From: Dehalococcoidia bacterium
GTDB lineage: Bacteria > Chloroflexota > Dehalococcoidia > Lucifugimonadales > GCA-002694895
Direction of reading: 5' to 3'
Assembly: GCA_029936815.1 (NCBI GenBank)
Contig: JAPYRX010000008.1
Coordinates: 1 to 64,000, forward strand
Length of the DNA stretch: 64,000 nucleotides
Of the stretch, positions 39,574 to 48,785 are shown in pieces. Below the pieces are notes generated by a model. The model had not been told where the DNA came from, ran no database searches, and was given only the letters and a program-made list of their open reading frames with translations. The number at the start of each line of letters is the position of its first letter. Within the stretch, counting starts at the first letter, position 1. The translations under genes and the position numbers were made by a program.

Positions 39574-40174
39574 ACTTTTTAAATAATTTCAAAGCTTCAA
39601 AATAATCGTTTTTTACATTTAGGTCTAATCTAATTAATATATCATCAAATTCAATTGCATTAACATCATATTGCGACATTATAAAATCCTTTATAGTTTT
39701 ACCCTTCAATATATACTCACGTAGTTCGGGTATGATTTTATTGTCTAAAATTATTGGATGCCCTCCACGAAGTTTACCGTTTATAGATTTATATTTAGGT
39801 ATAGTAATTAAAGAATTGGATTCAATATGGTTTTTTATAATTTTGTCTAACATAATTTTAGGACGTGGTTGATCAACTGAAAGTAAAAGAATATTATTTT
39901 TTCCAGGTATACAGCTTAGTCCTTTCAAAATAGAAGTGGATTTTCCTTTTTTATAATCTTGATTAACTACAAATTCTGCATCAGAATTTTTTGTCTTTGA
40001 TAATACAACATCGCTTTTAAAGCCTAATACTACAATTGGTTTTATTCCTAAAGAATTAAACAATTTTATTTGAAATTCAATTAATGTCTCACCATACCAA
40101 TCTAATAATGGTTTAGATTCTCCCATTCTATTTGAAAGACCAGCGGCTAATATTAACCCGCTTAAAGAGTTCAT
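39551..40174 (-). CDS. MobA/MocA-like nucleotidyltransferase (molybdenum cofactor type)
   Basis: This 207-residue protein starts with the nucleotidyltransferase signature LILAAGLSNRMGESKPLL and carries LLSVDQPRP near residue 97 with the metal aspartate, and RGGHPIILD near 137. MocA and related enzymes attach CMP or GMP to molybdopterin. Its neighbour XdhC, overlapping by 4 nt, is a maturation factor of the same molybdenum hydroxylases, which supports a MocA-type role. Confidence 0.85.
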   Translation of the reverse strand: MNSLSGLILAAGLSNRMGESKPLLDWYGETLIEFQIKLFNSLGIKPIVVLGFKSDVVLSKTKNSDAEFVVNQDYKKGKSTSILKGLSCIPGKNNILLLSVDQPRPKIMLDKIIKNHIESNSLITIPKYKSINGKLRGGHPIILDNKIIPELREYILKGKTIKDFIMSQYDVNAIEFDDILIRLDLNVKNDYFEALKLFKKYVNNGKN

Positions 40175-41310
40175 TTTATTTTATTATTAGTAACTAAGTT
40201 ATTAATTTTACTTGTTATTTTTTTCCATATATTTCCAGGCATAGCCATAGATAAGCCTGTACCACCTTCTCTTATCATCAGCATCTCTGCAATTATACTT
40301 ACTGCTATTTCATCAGGTGATCTACCTCTCAAATCTAAGCCGACAGGTGATCTGATAGCTTTCACTTTATCTTCAGGGATACCATTTTTTAACAAATCTT
40401 CGAAAACTAAAATTGCTTTTCTCATACTACCAACCAAACCTATATATTTTGCATCTGTACTGACCGCAGCTTGTGTGGCTACCAAATCATACCTATGCCC
40501 TCGTGTAGCTATAATAATATAAGTATTTTCGGTCACCGGTAAATTTTTCAAAGCGTTTTCAGGGAGGTCATTAACAATTCTTTCAGCATTAGGAAATCTG
40601 TTACTATTAGCAAATTCCTTTCGATCATCAGTAATCCATACGTTAAAATTCAATTTATGCGCTAGTGGAGCTAAGCTATTAGCAATGTGACCACCTCCAC
40701 AAATTAATAAAGTTGAAGGAGTTGTATATATTTCAACGTACCATTCATTTCCATCGTCTAATTTAACACATTTGCTTTGTCTATTATTAATCACATCTTC
40801 TATTTGATTAGAATCAATAAATATTTCATCATTTTTAATATTAGAGGTTTGGTCAAAATCATAGGTTTTTTTGGTTCCAATCATTATGTTACTATTTTTC
40901 GAATCTACTAGGGTAATAGTACTTTTTCCACCTTCTTTTCCATTCAATGAATTTTGAAGAGTTCTTAAATATTCTACATTGGATTTATTAGGTTCTAATT
41001 TATCTAACAAAAAGAACATGGTTCCTCCGCAAACCAACCCTTCTTGTTCAGCTAATTCTTGATTCAATGTATATTCTCTGTATCTAGATTCTTCAAGGGA
41101 ATCATCTTCTAACATAGTTTTAGATTCAAACCATATATCGCCCTCAACACAACCACCACCAAGTGTTCCAACTGTAGATCCATCTTTTCTAATTAATAAT
41201 TTAGAACCGATTTTTTGAGGAGTAGATCCTTTAGTATTTACGACAGTAGCTAGAACAATGTTTTTCCCTTTTTCTAATTCTGTTAAAGATTTTTCGATTA
41301 CTTCATACAT
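40171..41310 (-). CDS. XdhC/CoxI family molybdoenzyme maturation factor
   Basis: This 379-residue protein has the two XdhC parts: ATVVNTKGSTPQKIGSKLLI and GTLGGGCVEGDIW near residues 20-60, and a Rossmann-like C-terminal part with LLICGGGHIANSLAPLA near 205, IIIATRGHRYDL near 270 and GLVGSMRKA near 293. XdhC proteins insert or sulfurate the molybdenum cofactor of xanthine or CO dehydrogenase-type enzymes. It heads the leftward operon xdhC-mocA-like-thiD-OCD-ECH. No molybdenum hydroxylase gene is in the window. Confidence 0.92.
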   Translation of the reverse strand: MYEVIEKSLTELEKGKNIVLATVVNTKGSTPQKIGSKLLIRKDGSTVGTLGGGCVEGDIWFESKTMLEDDSLEESRYREYTLNQELAEQEGLVCGGTMFFLLDKLEPNKSNVEYLRTLQNSLNGKEGGKSTITLVDSKNSNIMIGTKKTYDFDQTSNIKNDEIFIDSNQIEDVINNRQSKCVKLDDGNEWYVEIYTTPSTLLICGGGHIANSLAPLAHKLNFNVWITDDRKEFANSNRFPNAERIVNDLPENALKNLPVTENTYIIIATRGHRYDLVATQAAVSTDAKYIGLVGSMRKAILVFEDLLKNGIPEDKVKAIRSPVGLDLRGRSPDEIAVSIIAEMLMIREGGTGLSMAMPGNIWKKITSKINNLVTNNKIK

Positions 41311-41406
41311 AACAAATTTTTTTTTAGTGTAATTAATTATATAATTATACCAATAATTTACACCAAAAATGTATAATGGATCAAATTATATTTGTTGGAG
41401 AATCCT

Positions 41407-43125
41407 ATGAATGAAAATTTAAGCACGATATCTAGTTTTGTAAAAGCAGAAGCAGTCTCAAATAATGGTATGGTTGCAACTAAAGATAAATTGTCAACTG
41501 AAGCCGGATTACAAATGCTTGAATTAGGTGGGAACGCTGTAGATGCTGGTGTGGCTGCTTGTTTAGCAGTGGGAGTAGTAGAGCCGGAATCCAGTGGTAT
41601 TGGAGGCGGAGGATACATGACTTTCCAAGTTGGTAATGAAGGAGGAGTTATTGGATTTCCTATGAAGGGACCTTTAAGTGGGAAGCCTGATATGTATGAA
41701 TTAACAGGGGAATCATCTGTCGGTAGCTTTGGGTGGGCAGGAGTAAAAAATGATGAAAACATTCACGGGTATAAATCTATAGCAGTACCTGGATGTATAG
41801 CAGGATTATTAGAAGCACATAATAGATTTGGTAAAATCCCATTATCCAAAGTAGTTGCACCTGCTGTCAAATTAGCTAGAGAAGGTTTTTATCCTGAATG
41901 GTTTACGTTGTACAAATTTGCAAGCCTCACAAGTATGCTACTAAGATACGAAGAACTAGGAAATACATTTATGCCATCTGGTTCTCTTCCATTTGGAGGT
42001 ATAGATGGCCCTTTTAATTTAAAACAAACAAATCTTGCAAATATATTAGAATCTATAGGAAAAGGTGGTACCGACGCATTTTACAGAGGAGAAATCACAG
42101 AACATATAATTAAAGATATCAAAAGTAATGATGGAATTCTTACTATGGAAGATTTTGATCAATACAAGCCATTTTATTGGGACAAAGGAATAGAATTTAA
42201 ATATAGAGATAAAATTATCAGAGTACCGAAATTTGCCTCTGCAGGAATAACAAGTGCTATGACTCTAAAAACTCTTAACGGGTTTGATATATCCAAATTA
42301 GGACATAATTCAACAGAAATGCTACATACATATATAAGTTCAGCAAGAATGGCTTACGAAGACAGATTTGAATATGTAGCTGACCCTGAATTTGCAGATG
42401 TTCCATGGAATGGATTGATATCTGATGGATATATAGAAAAAAGACAAAAACAAATTCAAGATAATGCTCCGCAAAGCTATAAACCCGGTAACCCTTGGAT
42501 AGAAGAAGGAAGGGAACCTAAATTTGTATTGGAAAGTAGTCAACCAAGGCCAGATAGTGGAACAACTCATTTAGGAGTTATAGATGGAGAAGGCAATGCT
42601 GTATCTATAACCAATACTATCATGTCCGGATTTGGTTCAGGAATCATCCCAAAAAACACAGGTATAGTTATGAATAATGGAATGATGTGGTATGATCCAA
42701 CTCCTAATAGAGTCAACTCTATTGCGTCTGGCAAATTTCCTTTAAACAATATGACTCCTGCACTAGTAATTGGCAAAAATGGAGTAGAAATATCTGTGGG
42801 CGCGTCTGGAGGAAGAAGGATAACAAATTGCGTTACGTCATTAATTGTTAAAATGATTGATTTTGGAATGACTCCTCAAACTGCTATTGATGCACCTAGG
42901 ATAGATTGTAGTTCAAGTTCAACTGATGTAAGCCCAAATCTAGATTCAAATGTAATTAAAGAATTAAAAGAAAAAGGTCATGATATAAGGATTTTAGGTG
43001 AAGGATATACTCAAACCGGATTTGCGAAATTTGCAAGCCCTGTTGCAATTACAAAATATGGAAATGAATTTCGTGGGGGAGTTGATACTTTTCATTCTGC
43101 TCACGCAGAAGGGTTGAAAAAATAA
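41407..43125 (+). CDS. Gamma-glutamyltransferase family protein
   Basis: This 572-residue Ntn-hydrolase contains GGNAVDAGVAACLAVGVVEP near residue 45 and GIGGGGYM near 68. The autocleavage and nucleophile threonine is in DSGTTHLGVID near residue 381, and MNNGMMWYDP follows. No signal peptide is seen, so it is probably cytoplasmic. Relatives hydrolyse glutathione or act on other gamma-glutamyl or acyl compounds. I chose ATG 41407 because GGAG ends 6 nt upstream; the TTG at 41392 lies inside this ribosome site. TATAAT at 41372-41377 may be its -10 element. Confidence 0.9.
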   Translation: MNENLSTISSFVKAEAVSNNGMVATKDKLSTEAGLQMLELGGNAVDAGVAACLAVGVVEPESSGIGGGGYMTFQVGNEGGVIGFPMKGPLSGKPDMYELTGESSVGSFGWAGVKNDENIHGYKSIAVPGCIAGLLEAHNRFGKIPLSKVVAPAVKLAREGFYPEWFTLYKFASLTSMLLRYEELGNTFMPSGSLPFGGIDGPFNLKQTNLANILESIGKGGTDAFYRGEITEHIIKDIKSNDGILTMEDFDQYKPFYWDKGIEFKYRDKIIRVPKFASAGITSAMTLKTLNGFDISKLGHNSTEMLHTYISSARMAYEDRFEYVADPEFADVPWNGLISDGYIEKRQKQIQDNAPQSYKPGNPWIEEGREPKFVLESSQPRPDSGTTHLGVIDGEGNAVSITNTIMSGFGSGIIPKNTGIVMNNGMMWYDPTPNRVNSIASGKFPLNNMTPALVIGKNGVEISVGASGGRRITNCVTSLIVKMIDFGMTPQTAIDAPRIDCSSSSTDVSPNLDSNVIKELKEKGHDIRILGEGYTQTGFAKFASPVAITKYGNEFRGGVDTFHSAHAEGLKK

Positions 43126-43126
43126 G

Positions 43127-43147
43127 TTTGTATTTTAACAATACAAA
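43127..43147. repeat. Perfect 8-bp inverted repeat between ggt-like and molybdoenzyme genes
   Basis: TTTGTATT and AATACAAA flank TTAAC. The element starts directly after the gamma-glutamyltransferase stop and ends 8 nt before the -10 box of the next gene, so it covers the -35 region. No T-run follows. It could be a weak terminator or an operator. Confidence 0.6.
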
Positions 43148-43155
43148 TTAATCTG

Positions 43156-43161
43156 TATAAT
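43156..43161 (+). promoter_or_regulatory. TATAAT -10 element 6 nt before an ATG (possible leaderless start)
   Basis: TATAAT is followed by six bases and then the ATG at 43168. Transcription initiating about 7 nt after a -10 box would begin at the ATG itself. No ribosome-binding sequence lies upstream. The -35 region is poor. Confidence 0.5.
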
Positions 43162-43167
43162 ATATTA

Positions 43168-43770
43168 ATGCAAAAAAAAATAGGTAAAATCACAACAAAC
43201 AAAAATTTGGAGAGCCAAAACGATGCTCCTCCAGGACAGTTTATAACTGAAAAATTTCCTGTTTTTTCAGCTTTCCCTTCTCCCGAAATAGATATCGACC
43301 AATGGGAACTATCTATTAATCAAAACAATGAATTGTTATGTTCATTCAATTGGGAAAAAATAAACGCAATGAAAACTTCGATTATAAAAGAAGATTTCCA
43401 TTGCGTAACTCAGTGGTCTAGATTACAAACAACCTGGAAAGGGTATCTTACTTCAGAAATACTTAGAAATTTAAATATTAATTCAGAATTAAATTATGTA
43501 ACAATATCTTGCTACGATGGCTACACTACAAACTTGCTTAAATCAGATTTGATGAATGAAAAAACTATCCTAGCAAAAGAATATGAAAATGGAAATCTAA
43601 AAGAAGAGCACGGGTTCCCATTAAGATTAGTTGTTCCTCATTTGTATGGATGGAAAAGTGCGAAATGGATTAAGGAAATTCAATTCACAAATAATGCTAC
43701 TCCAGGTTTTTGGGAAGTAAGAGGATATCATATGAATGGAGACCCATGGAAACAAGAAAGATTCTCTTAA
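43168..43770 (+). CDS. Molybdopterin-dependent oxidoreductase (sulfite oxidase/MsrP fold)
   Basis: This 200-residue protein matches the Oxidored_molyb domain. The molybdenum-ligand cysteine is in DFHCVTQWSR near residue 78, with YVTISCYDGYTTNL near 112 and HGFPLRLVVPHLYGWKSAKW near 152, ending in GFWEVRGYHMNGDPW. There is no Tat signal or heme domain, so it would be a cytoplasmic minimal member. The substrate is unknown. The nearby xdhC and mocA-like genes show that molybdenum cofactor handling is present. Confidence 0.88.
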   Translation: MQKKIGKITTNKNLESQNDAPPGQFITEKFPVFSAFPSPEIDIDQWELSINQNNELLCSFNWEKINAMKTSIIKEDFHCVTQWSRLQTTWKGYLTSEILRNLNINSELNYVTISCYDGYTTNLLKSDLMNEKTILAKEYENGNLKEEHGFPLRLVVPHLYGWKSAKWIKEIQFTNNATPGFWEVRGYHMNGDPWKQERFS

Positions 43771-43804
43771 ATCTTTCTACTCTTATCTAATTTCAGTCAC
43801 CGTA

Positions 43805-43834
43805 CTTGACATGACATGTATCAACATATAAAAT
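43805..43834 (+). promoter_or_regulatory. Promoter with HAIR-like HspR operator upstream of hspR-grpE-dnaK
   Basis: TTGACA (43806-43811), a 17-nt spacer and TAAAAT (43829-43834) form a strong promoter. CTTGA (43805-43809) and TCAAC (43821-43825) are separated by 11 nt, which matches the half-site spacing of the HAIR consensus CTTGAGT-N7-ACTCAAG bound by HspR. The operator covers the -35 box and spacer, as expected for repression. Confidence 0.75.
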
Positions 43835-43861
43835 ACATCCGATAACAATAATAGTGACAAA

Positions 43862-44233
43862 ATGCAATGGGATTTTTCTGAATCAAATATAGAAGGTGTC
43901 TACGTTATAAGCGTTGCATCTAAAATGCTTTCAATGCATCCTCAAACATTAAGGAAGTATGAAAGGATTGGGTTAGTACGCCCTAGTAGAACAGATGGCA
44001 TGTTAAGGCTGTATTCGCAAGATGATATAGCAAAATTAAAACTAATTAAATATCTTGTTGATGATTTAGGATTAAATCTAGCTGGGGTTCAACTTATATT
44101 AAGAATGTTTAACGATTTATTAGATATAAAAAAAGGAAATGAAATATTAAAAGGATCACAATTAAAAATATTTCTCAATGACAAACTATGTGAAATTTTC
44201 GAAACCCTAGGACTAGAATATGACAGAAACTAA
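43862..44233 (+). CDS. hspR: HspR-type MerR family heat-shock repressor
   Basis: This 123-residue protein has the MerR winged helix: YVISVASKMLSMHPQTLRKYE near residue 15, GLVRPSRTDGMLRLYSQDD near 38 and a following dimerisation helix. HspR lacks effector-binding domains and uses DnaK as co-repressor. It is the first gene of an operon with grpE and dnaK and has a HAIR-like site in its promoter, so autoregulation of the chaperone operon is likely. grpE overlaps its 3' end by 14 nt. No dnaJ or clpB lies next to it. Confidence 0.87.
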   Translation: MQWDFSESNIEGVYVISVASKMLSMHPQTLRKYERIGLVRPSRTDGMLRLYSQDDIAKLKLIKYLVDDLGLNLAGVQLILRMFNDLLDIKKGNEILKGSQLKIFLNDKLCEIFETLGLEYDRN

Positions 44234-44741
44234 AAAAACAAAAAAGACTACTTCTAAAAAACAAAAAGCATTAGAAATTGAAATTGAAAAACTAAAAGAA
44301 GAGACAGATCAATTGCATTTGAGTGCAAAAAGATCACAAGCAGATCTAATTAATTTAAAAAGAAGAACACTAGAAGAAATTCAAATAAATAAACGTAAAA
44401 CTAAAATTGGATTGTTTTCAAAATTTCTTAACACACTTGATGAATTAAATATGACAAAAGATTCGCTCCCTAAAGATGAAGCATTCAAAAATTGGCTAAC
44501 AGGAATTGAAATGATTATAAAAAAATTCGAAACAACTTTAACAAACGAAGGACTAACAAAAATAGATCCTCAAAAAGGAGAGGATTTTGACCCTTCAATT
44601 CATGAATCTATAACTACAGAAGAAACAAAAACAAAAAAACTAGACGGAAAAATATCTCATACCTTTAAGAGTGGATACACAATAGAAAATACAATTATTC
44701 GCCCGGCTCAGGTAATTTTATTAAAACACATAAATAATTAA
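44220..44741 (+). CDS. grpE: GrpE nucleotide exchange factor
   Basis: This 173-residue protein has a charged N-terminal coiled coil (residues about 12-70) and the GrpE beta-domain at the end: FDPSIHESI near residue 125, [16 protein letters not shown] at the C-terminus. GrpE releases ADP from DnaK. It overlaps hspR and is 16 nt from dnaK. Confidence 0.94.
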   Translation: MTETKKTKKTTSKKQKALEIEIEKLKEETDQLHLSAKRSQADLINLKRRTLEEIQINKRKTKIGLFSKFLNTLDELNMTKDSLPKDEAFKNWLTGIEMIIKKFETTLTNEGLTKIDPQKGEDFDPSIHESITTEETKTKKLDGKISHTFKSGYTIENTIIRPAQVILLKHINN

Positions 44742-44757
44742 CATTAGGAGAACCAAA

Positions 44758-46704
44758 ATGCCAAAAATTTTAGGAATTGATCTTGGAACTACCAACTCTT
44801 GCATGGCAATAGTTGAAGCATCAGAAGGGGAAGTATTAGAAAATTCTGAGGGTGGTAGAACAACGCCATCAGTAATAGCAATAAATCCAAAAAACAATGA
44901 AAGATATGCTGGCCTTATTGCAAAAAGACAAGCTGTAACAAACCCAGAAAACACAATTTTTTCAGTGAAAAGATTTATAGGAAAGAAATATAAAGACACT
45001 TCATTAAAAGATGATTTAATTATGATTCCTTATAAAGTAAACGAATCAAAAAACGGCGATATTTCAGTTCATATGGCAAAAAAAGATTATTCTCCTCAAG
45101 AAATATCATCAATGATTTTAGCTAAATTAAAATCAGATGCTGAGTCAAAATTAGGTGAAAAAATAACTCAAGCAGTTATAACAGTTCCGGCGTACTTCAA
45201 TGATAGCCAAAGAAAAGCTACGAAAGATGCAGGAACAATAGCCGGTCTAGATGTATTAAGAATAATCAATGAACCTACTGCTGCTGCTTTGGCTTATGGA
45301 TTAGATAATAAAAAAACTGATCAAACAATAGCTGTTTATGATTTAGGTGGAGGAACATTTGATATAACTATATTGCACTTAGGTGATGGAGTTTTTGAAG
45401 TAAAATCCACAAACGGTGACACACATTTAGGCGGGGACGATTTTGATCAAAGAATAGTAAGTTGGCTTGCTGATGAATTCAAGAAGGAAAATGGCATTGA
45501 TTTAATGAAAGATACTATGGCCATTCAAAGACTGAGAGAAGCAGCAGAAAAAGCAAAAATAGAATTATCAACAGTTATGGAAAGTGAAATTAATCTTCCA
45601 TTCATTACTGCTGATGCTTCTGGCCCTAAACATTTAGTTAAGTCCATAACAAGATCCCAATTAGAGAATCTAATTATGGATTTAATCGAGCAAACCATAG
45701 AACCGTGTAAAATGGCATTAAAAGATTCGAAACTACAAAATTCCGATATAAATGAAATAATATTAGTCGGAGGAATGACTCGAATGCCAGCTATTCAGGC
45801 AGCCGTGGAAAAATTCTTTAACAAAGAATCAAATAAAGAAGTAAATCCAGACGAAGTGGTTGCAATTGGAGCTGCAATTCAAGCAGGCGTTCTTCAAGGA
45901 GATGTTCAAGATGTATTACTTTTGGATGTAACACCCCTAACTCTTGGTATAGAAACTCTTGGCGGTGTTTCTACTCCTTTAATTGAAAGAAATACAACTA
46001 TCCCAACGCAAAAAACTGAAACATTTAGTACAGCTCAAGACAATCAACCTAGCGTTGAAATACATGTGTTGCAAGGAGAGAGGTCTATGGCAAACGAAAA
46101 CAAAACATTAGGTAAGTTCATATTAGATGGAATACCACCGGCTCAAAGAGGTGTTCCGCAGGTAGAAGTAACATTTGATATTGATGCAAATGGGATACTT
46201 AATGTTTCTGCTAAAGATAAAGGTACAGGTAAAGAGCAAAAAATAACTATAACCGCAAGTTCAGGGTTAAGTAATGATGAAATTGAACAAATGATAAATG
46301 ACGCCGAATCTCATGCAGAAGAAGATGAGAAAAAGAAAAAACTAATTGAAATCAAAAATAATGCTGATTCTGTTATCTATCAAGCTGATAAATTGGTAGA
46401 AGAAAATAAAGATAAAATCTCAGAAGAAATTATTAGTAAAATCAATGATCAAAAATCATCTTTACAATCTTCTGTTGAATCAGATGATTTAGAGAAAATC
46501 GAAACAGAATTGAATGCATTTCAAACAATTTTGCAGGAAGTTGGTCAATCAATGTACGCACAAGAAGGGCAACCAGGGCCTGAGGCGACTGAAACTCCAG
46601 GTGATAATAATCAACCTGAAGAGAAAACTAAAAGAAAAAGTGCAAAACCAAAAAATAAGAAAAAAGACGATGATGTTGTAGATGGCAAAACCAAAGATAA
46701 ATAA
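44758..46704 (+). CDS. dnaK: Chaperone protein DnaK (Hsp70)
   Basis: This 648-residue Hsp70 has [11 protein letters not shown]-type phosphate loop at the N-terminus, [13 protein letters not shown] near residue 172, [11 protein letters not shown] near 195 and [13 protein letters not shown] near 337. The substrate-binding domain starts with [14 protein letters not shown] near residue 392. A helical lid and a Lys/Pro/Glu-rich tail end the protein. GGAG precedes the ATG. Expression is probably controlled by HspR from the upstream promoter. Confidence 0.97.
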   Translation: MPKILGIDLGTTNSCMAIVEASEGEVLENSEGGRTTPSVIAINPKNNERYAGLIAKRQAVTNPENTIFSVKRFIGKKYKDTSLKDDLIMIPYKVNESKNGDISVHMAKKDYSPQEISSMILAKLKSDAESKLGEKITQAVITVPAYFNDSQRKATKDAGTIAGLDVLRIINEPTAAALAYGLDNKKTDQTIAVYDLGGGTFDITILHLGDGVFEVKSTNGDTHLGGDDFDQRIVSWLADEFKKENGIDLMKDTMAIQRLREAAEKAKIELSTVMESEINLPFITADASGPKHLVKSITRSQLENLIMDLIEQTIEPCKMALKDSKLQNSDINEIILVGGMTRMPAIQAAVEKFFNKESNKEVNPDEVVAIGAAIQAGVLQGDVQDVLLLDVTPLTLGIETLGGVSTPLIERNTTIPTQKTETFSTAQDNQPSVEIHVLQGERSMANENKTLGKFILDGIPPAQRGVPQVEVTFDIDANGILNVSAKDKGTGKEQKITITASSGLSNDEIEQMINDAESHAEEDEKKKKLIEIKNNADSVIYQADKLVEENKDKISEEIISKINDQKSSLQSSVESDDLEKIETELNAFQTILQEVGQSMYAQEGQPGPEATETPGDNNQPEEKTKRKSAKPKNKKKDDDVVDGKTKDK

Positions 46705-46706
46705 AT

Positions 46707-47354
46707 CTATAAACCTTTAATTTTTAATGAAGTAGATTTATTATAATTTTTGTTAATATTCAATAAAAGCGGTACTTGAGATTCAATCAATAAAGATAAA
46801 TCTAAAGTCCCGCATTTAATTGGATTTAATCCTTTAACAGTATTTATCAATTCTAAGAATATAGATTCCGAATTTTCTTCATTCACAAAATAGAGTAAAT
46901 CATGATCTAATTCATGATCAATTTTATTTAGATCTGTGTGACTAATAGTATGAAATGATGAAACAATCATCGAATTTATCAATATATTTGATAAGTTTTC
47001 AGAAACTGAGCTAGGGATATTTGGATCTCTAGTAAATTTTCCTTTTTGAAAAATCATAGGAACAGAAGTATCTATTACAAGTTTCCCTTTCAATTCTTCT
47101 TTCAAATCCAAAACTGTATTTTCAACAACAGTGTAAGGGAGAGCAAGAAATATCACATCTGAATTTTTAGCTGTATCTTGATAGTTAAATCCATGAATAT
47201 TGATGTCATTTAGAATGGATTTGATTTCTACAACAGTAGAATCTGATTTATCTTTATTTCTAGATCCTATTAATATAGTATGCTCATTCATTCCAAAGCG
47301 AAGAGCCAATGCTTTCCCTTCATTTCCAGTTCCACTTATAAATCCTATATTCAA
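46707..47354 (-). CDS. npdG: NADPH-dependent F420 reductase-like protein
   Basis: This 215-residue Rossmann protein begins IGFISGTGNEGKALALRF and has ILIGSRNKDK with the NADP-specificity Ser-Arg near residue 32, then VIFLALPYTVVE near 68 and VIDTSVPM near 92. This pattern is typical of F420H2:NADP oxidoreductases, though related reductases share it. The start is TTG at 47354. It lies downstream of etfB-etfA and the unknown gene and converges on dnaK. Confidence 0.75.
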   Translation of the reverse strand: MNIGFISGTGNEGKALALRFGMNEHTILIGSRNKDKSDSTVVEIKSILNDINIHGFNYQDTAKNSDVIFLALPYTVVENTVLDLKEELKGKLVIDTSVPMIFQKGKFTRDPNIPSSVSENLSNILINSMIVSSFHTISHTDLNKIDHELDHDLLYFVNEENSESIFLELINTVKGLNPIKCGTLDLSLLIESQVPLLLNINKNYNKSTSLKIKGL

Positions 47355-47375
47355 AATAACATTCCATAAAACAAG

Positions 47376-47795
47376 TTATACATCAGACCAAATCGTTTTA
47401 TAACCATTACCAATTATTGCATTCTTTATTTTAGATTCTTCTAATAATCGTAATTCTTCAATAGCGTCATCTAATTTAATAAATGCATCTTCATCTACCA
47501 AATAAAAAATGTTTTCAAGTAATTTATCCCATACACTATCATCAGTGAGAACTTTTAGATAAGAATGCCAAGGAATGACTATAAAATTTTTAACTTCATT
47601 TAATCCTGGTCTCAAATCATTTAAAATTTTAATTCTTTCATCAAGAGATTTTGCTATCGGAAAAACTTTAATCAAGACATCCCCATCTTTTTCTCTTCTA
47701 TCTAAAACTAAAGAAGCTTCCAAGTTAAAGAAAACAATTGAAACCACATCAGAATCAGTAATATTATTTATAAAATTATTTAAATCGTTAAACAT
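47376..47795 (-). CDS. Hypothetical protein in the etf operon
   Basis: I do not recognise this protein of 139 residues. It is acidic, with mixed alpha/beta character, and has no signal or membrane segment. I chose ATG 47795, 2 nt before the etfA stop codon, because the longer frame would run 58 nt into etfA. Its tight spacing to etfA and npdG suggests a role in electron transfer metabolism, but this is only context. Confidence 0.65.
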   Translation of the reverse strand: MFNDLNNFINNITDSDVVSIVFFNLEASLVLDRREKDGDVLIKVFPIAKSLDERIKILNDLRPGLNEVKNFIVIPWHSYLKVLTDDSVWDKLLENIFYLVDEDAFIKLDDAIEELRLLEESKIKNAIIGNGYKTIWSDV

Positions 47796-47797
47796 TA

Positions 47798-48775
47798 TTA
47801 ATTTTTTACCAAGTTCTGTAAAGTATCTAAAAAACCAGGGAGTATATTTTTCCAATCACCAACAGCACCAATTTCAGCATCTTTGAAAATATTTGCATCT
47901 ACATTTTTATCAATAGAAACAATATGTTTAGAGTTACTACACCCCGCCATATGTTGGCTTGCACCTGAAATACCAACTGTAAAATATAAATTTGGTGAAA
48001 TATCTTTTCCAGTCAATCCAATTTGATATGAATGATCTTTCCATCCCGAGTCACAAACTGCCCTAGAAGCTCCAACAGCAGCATTGAGTAATTTTGCAAT
48101 TTCTTCTAAAGTATCAAAAGGCTCTGGACCTCCAAGTCCTCTTCCGCCTGCAACAACGATGTCAGCATCTTCTAATCGTATCCCATCTGATTGTTCTTGA
48201 ATTCTTTCTATAATTTGCGAGTTTGTTTCAATGTTATGTTCATACTCAAAAAATTCAATAGAAGGATTAATATTTTTTTCATCAAATTCATCAAAAACTT
48301 TAGTTCTAATGCAAAATATTTGTTTATCTGATTTGATTTTAACTTTTGCTAGATAATTTCCCCCAAACACTGGTCGTACTCCAATCCAATGATTATCACT
48401 TTCTTCAATAGATAAACAATCATTAACAATTCCATATTTATACTTAAAAGCTAGTCTTGGAGCCAAATCTTGCCCAACTGAAGTTTTAGGTATAATAATT
48501 TTTTCAGGTAATAATTGATCAATAATTCCAGTTGCAAGTTTCATCAAAATATTAGGGTTAAATTGATTGGTATCAATATTTTTATAACCAACAACTTTTC
48601 CTACCGGGATATTTTGAAGTATAGATTCTTTAGAATACAAATCATCCCCTAAAGCTGCTACTATGATATTTTTACTATCTATATTTAGATCTCTCAACAT
48701 AGATATCATTTCTAATACACTAGAATCAAAATCATTTTCATATATTTCAGTAAATATTAATACTTTACTCATCAT
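47798..48775 (-). CDS. etfA: Electron transfer flavoprotein alpha subunit
   Basis: This 325-residue protein has the C-terminal FAD-binding domain signature: VVAGGRGLGGPEPFDTLEEIAKLL near residue 208, VGASRAVCDSG near 235, YQIGLTGKDISPNLYFTVGISGASQHMAG near 250, followed by IVSIDKN. ETF passes electrons from acyl-CoA or other dehydrogenases to ETF-quinone oxidoreductase or similar acceptors. It follows etfB by 10 nt. Confidence 0.96.
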   Translation of the reverse strand: MMSKVLIFTEIYENDFDSSVLEMISMLRDLNIDSKNIIVAALGDDLYSKESILQNIPVGKVVGYKNIDTNQFNPNILMKLATGIIDQLLPEKIIIPKTSVGQDLAPRLAFKYKYGIVNDCLSIEESDNHWIGVRPVFGGNYLAKVKIKSDKQIFCIRTKVFDEFDEKNINPSIEFFEYEHNIETNSQIIERIQEQSDGIRLEDADIVVAGGRGLGGPEPFDTLEEIAKLLNAAVGASRAVCDSGWKDHSYQIGLTGKDISPNLYFTVGISGASQHMAGCSNSKHIVSIDKNVDANIFKDAEIGAVGDWKNILPGFLDTLQNLVKN

Positions 48776-48785
48776 AATCTCCTTG

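Noticed and set aside
46700-46742. AATAAATCTA/TAGATTTATT repeat between dnaK and npdG as a terminator
   Set aside because: The arms are 10 bp but separated by a 23-base loop and are very A/T-rich. The structure is too weak to call.
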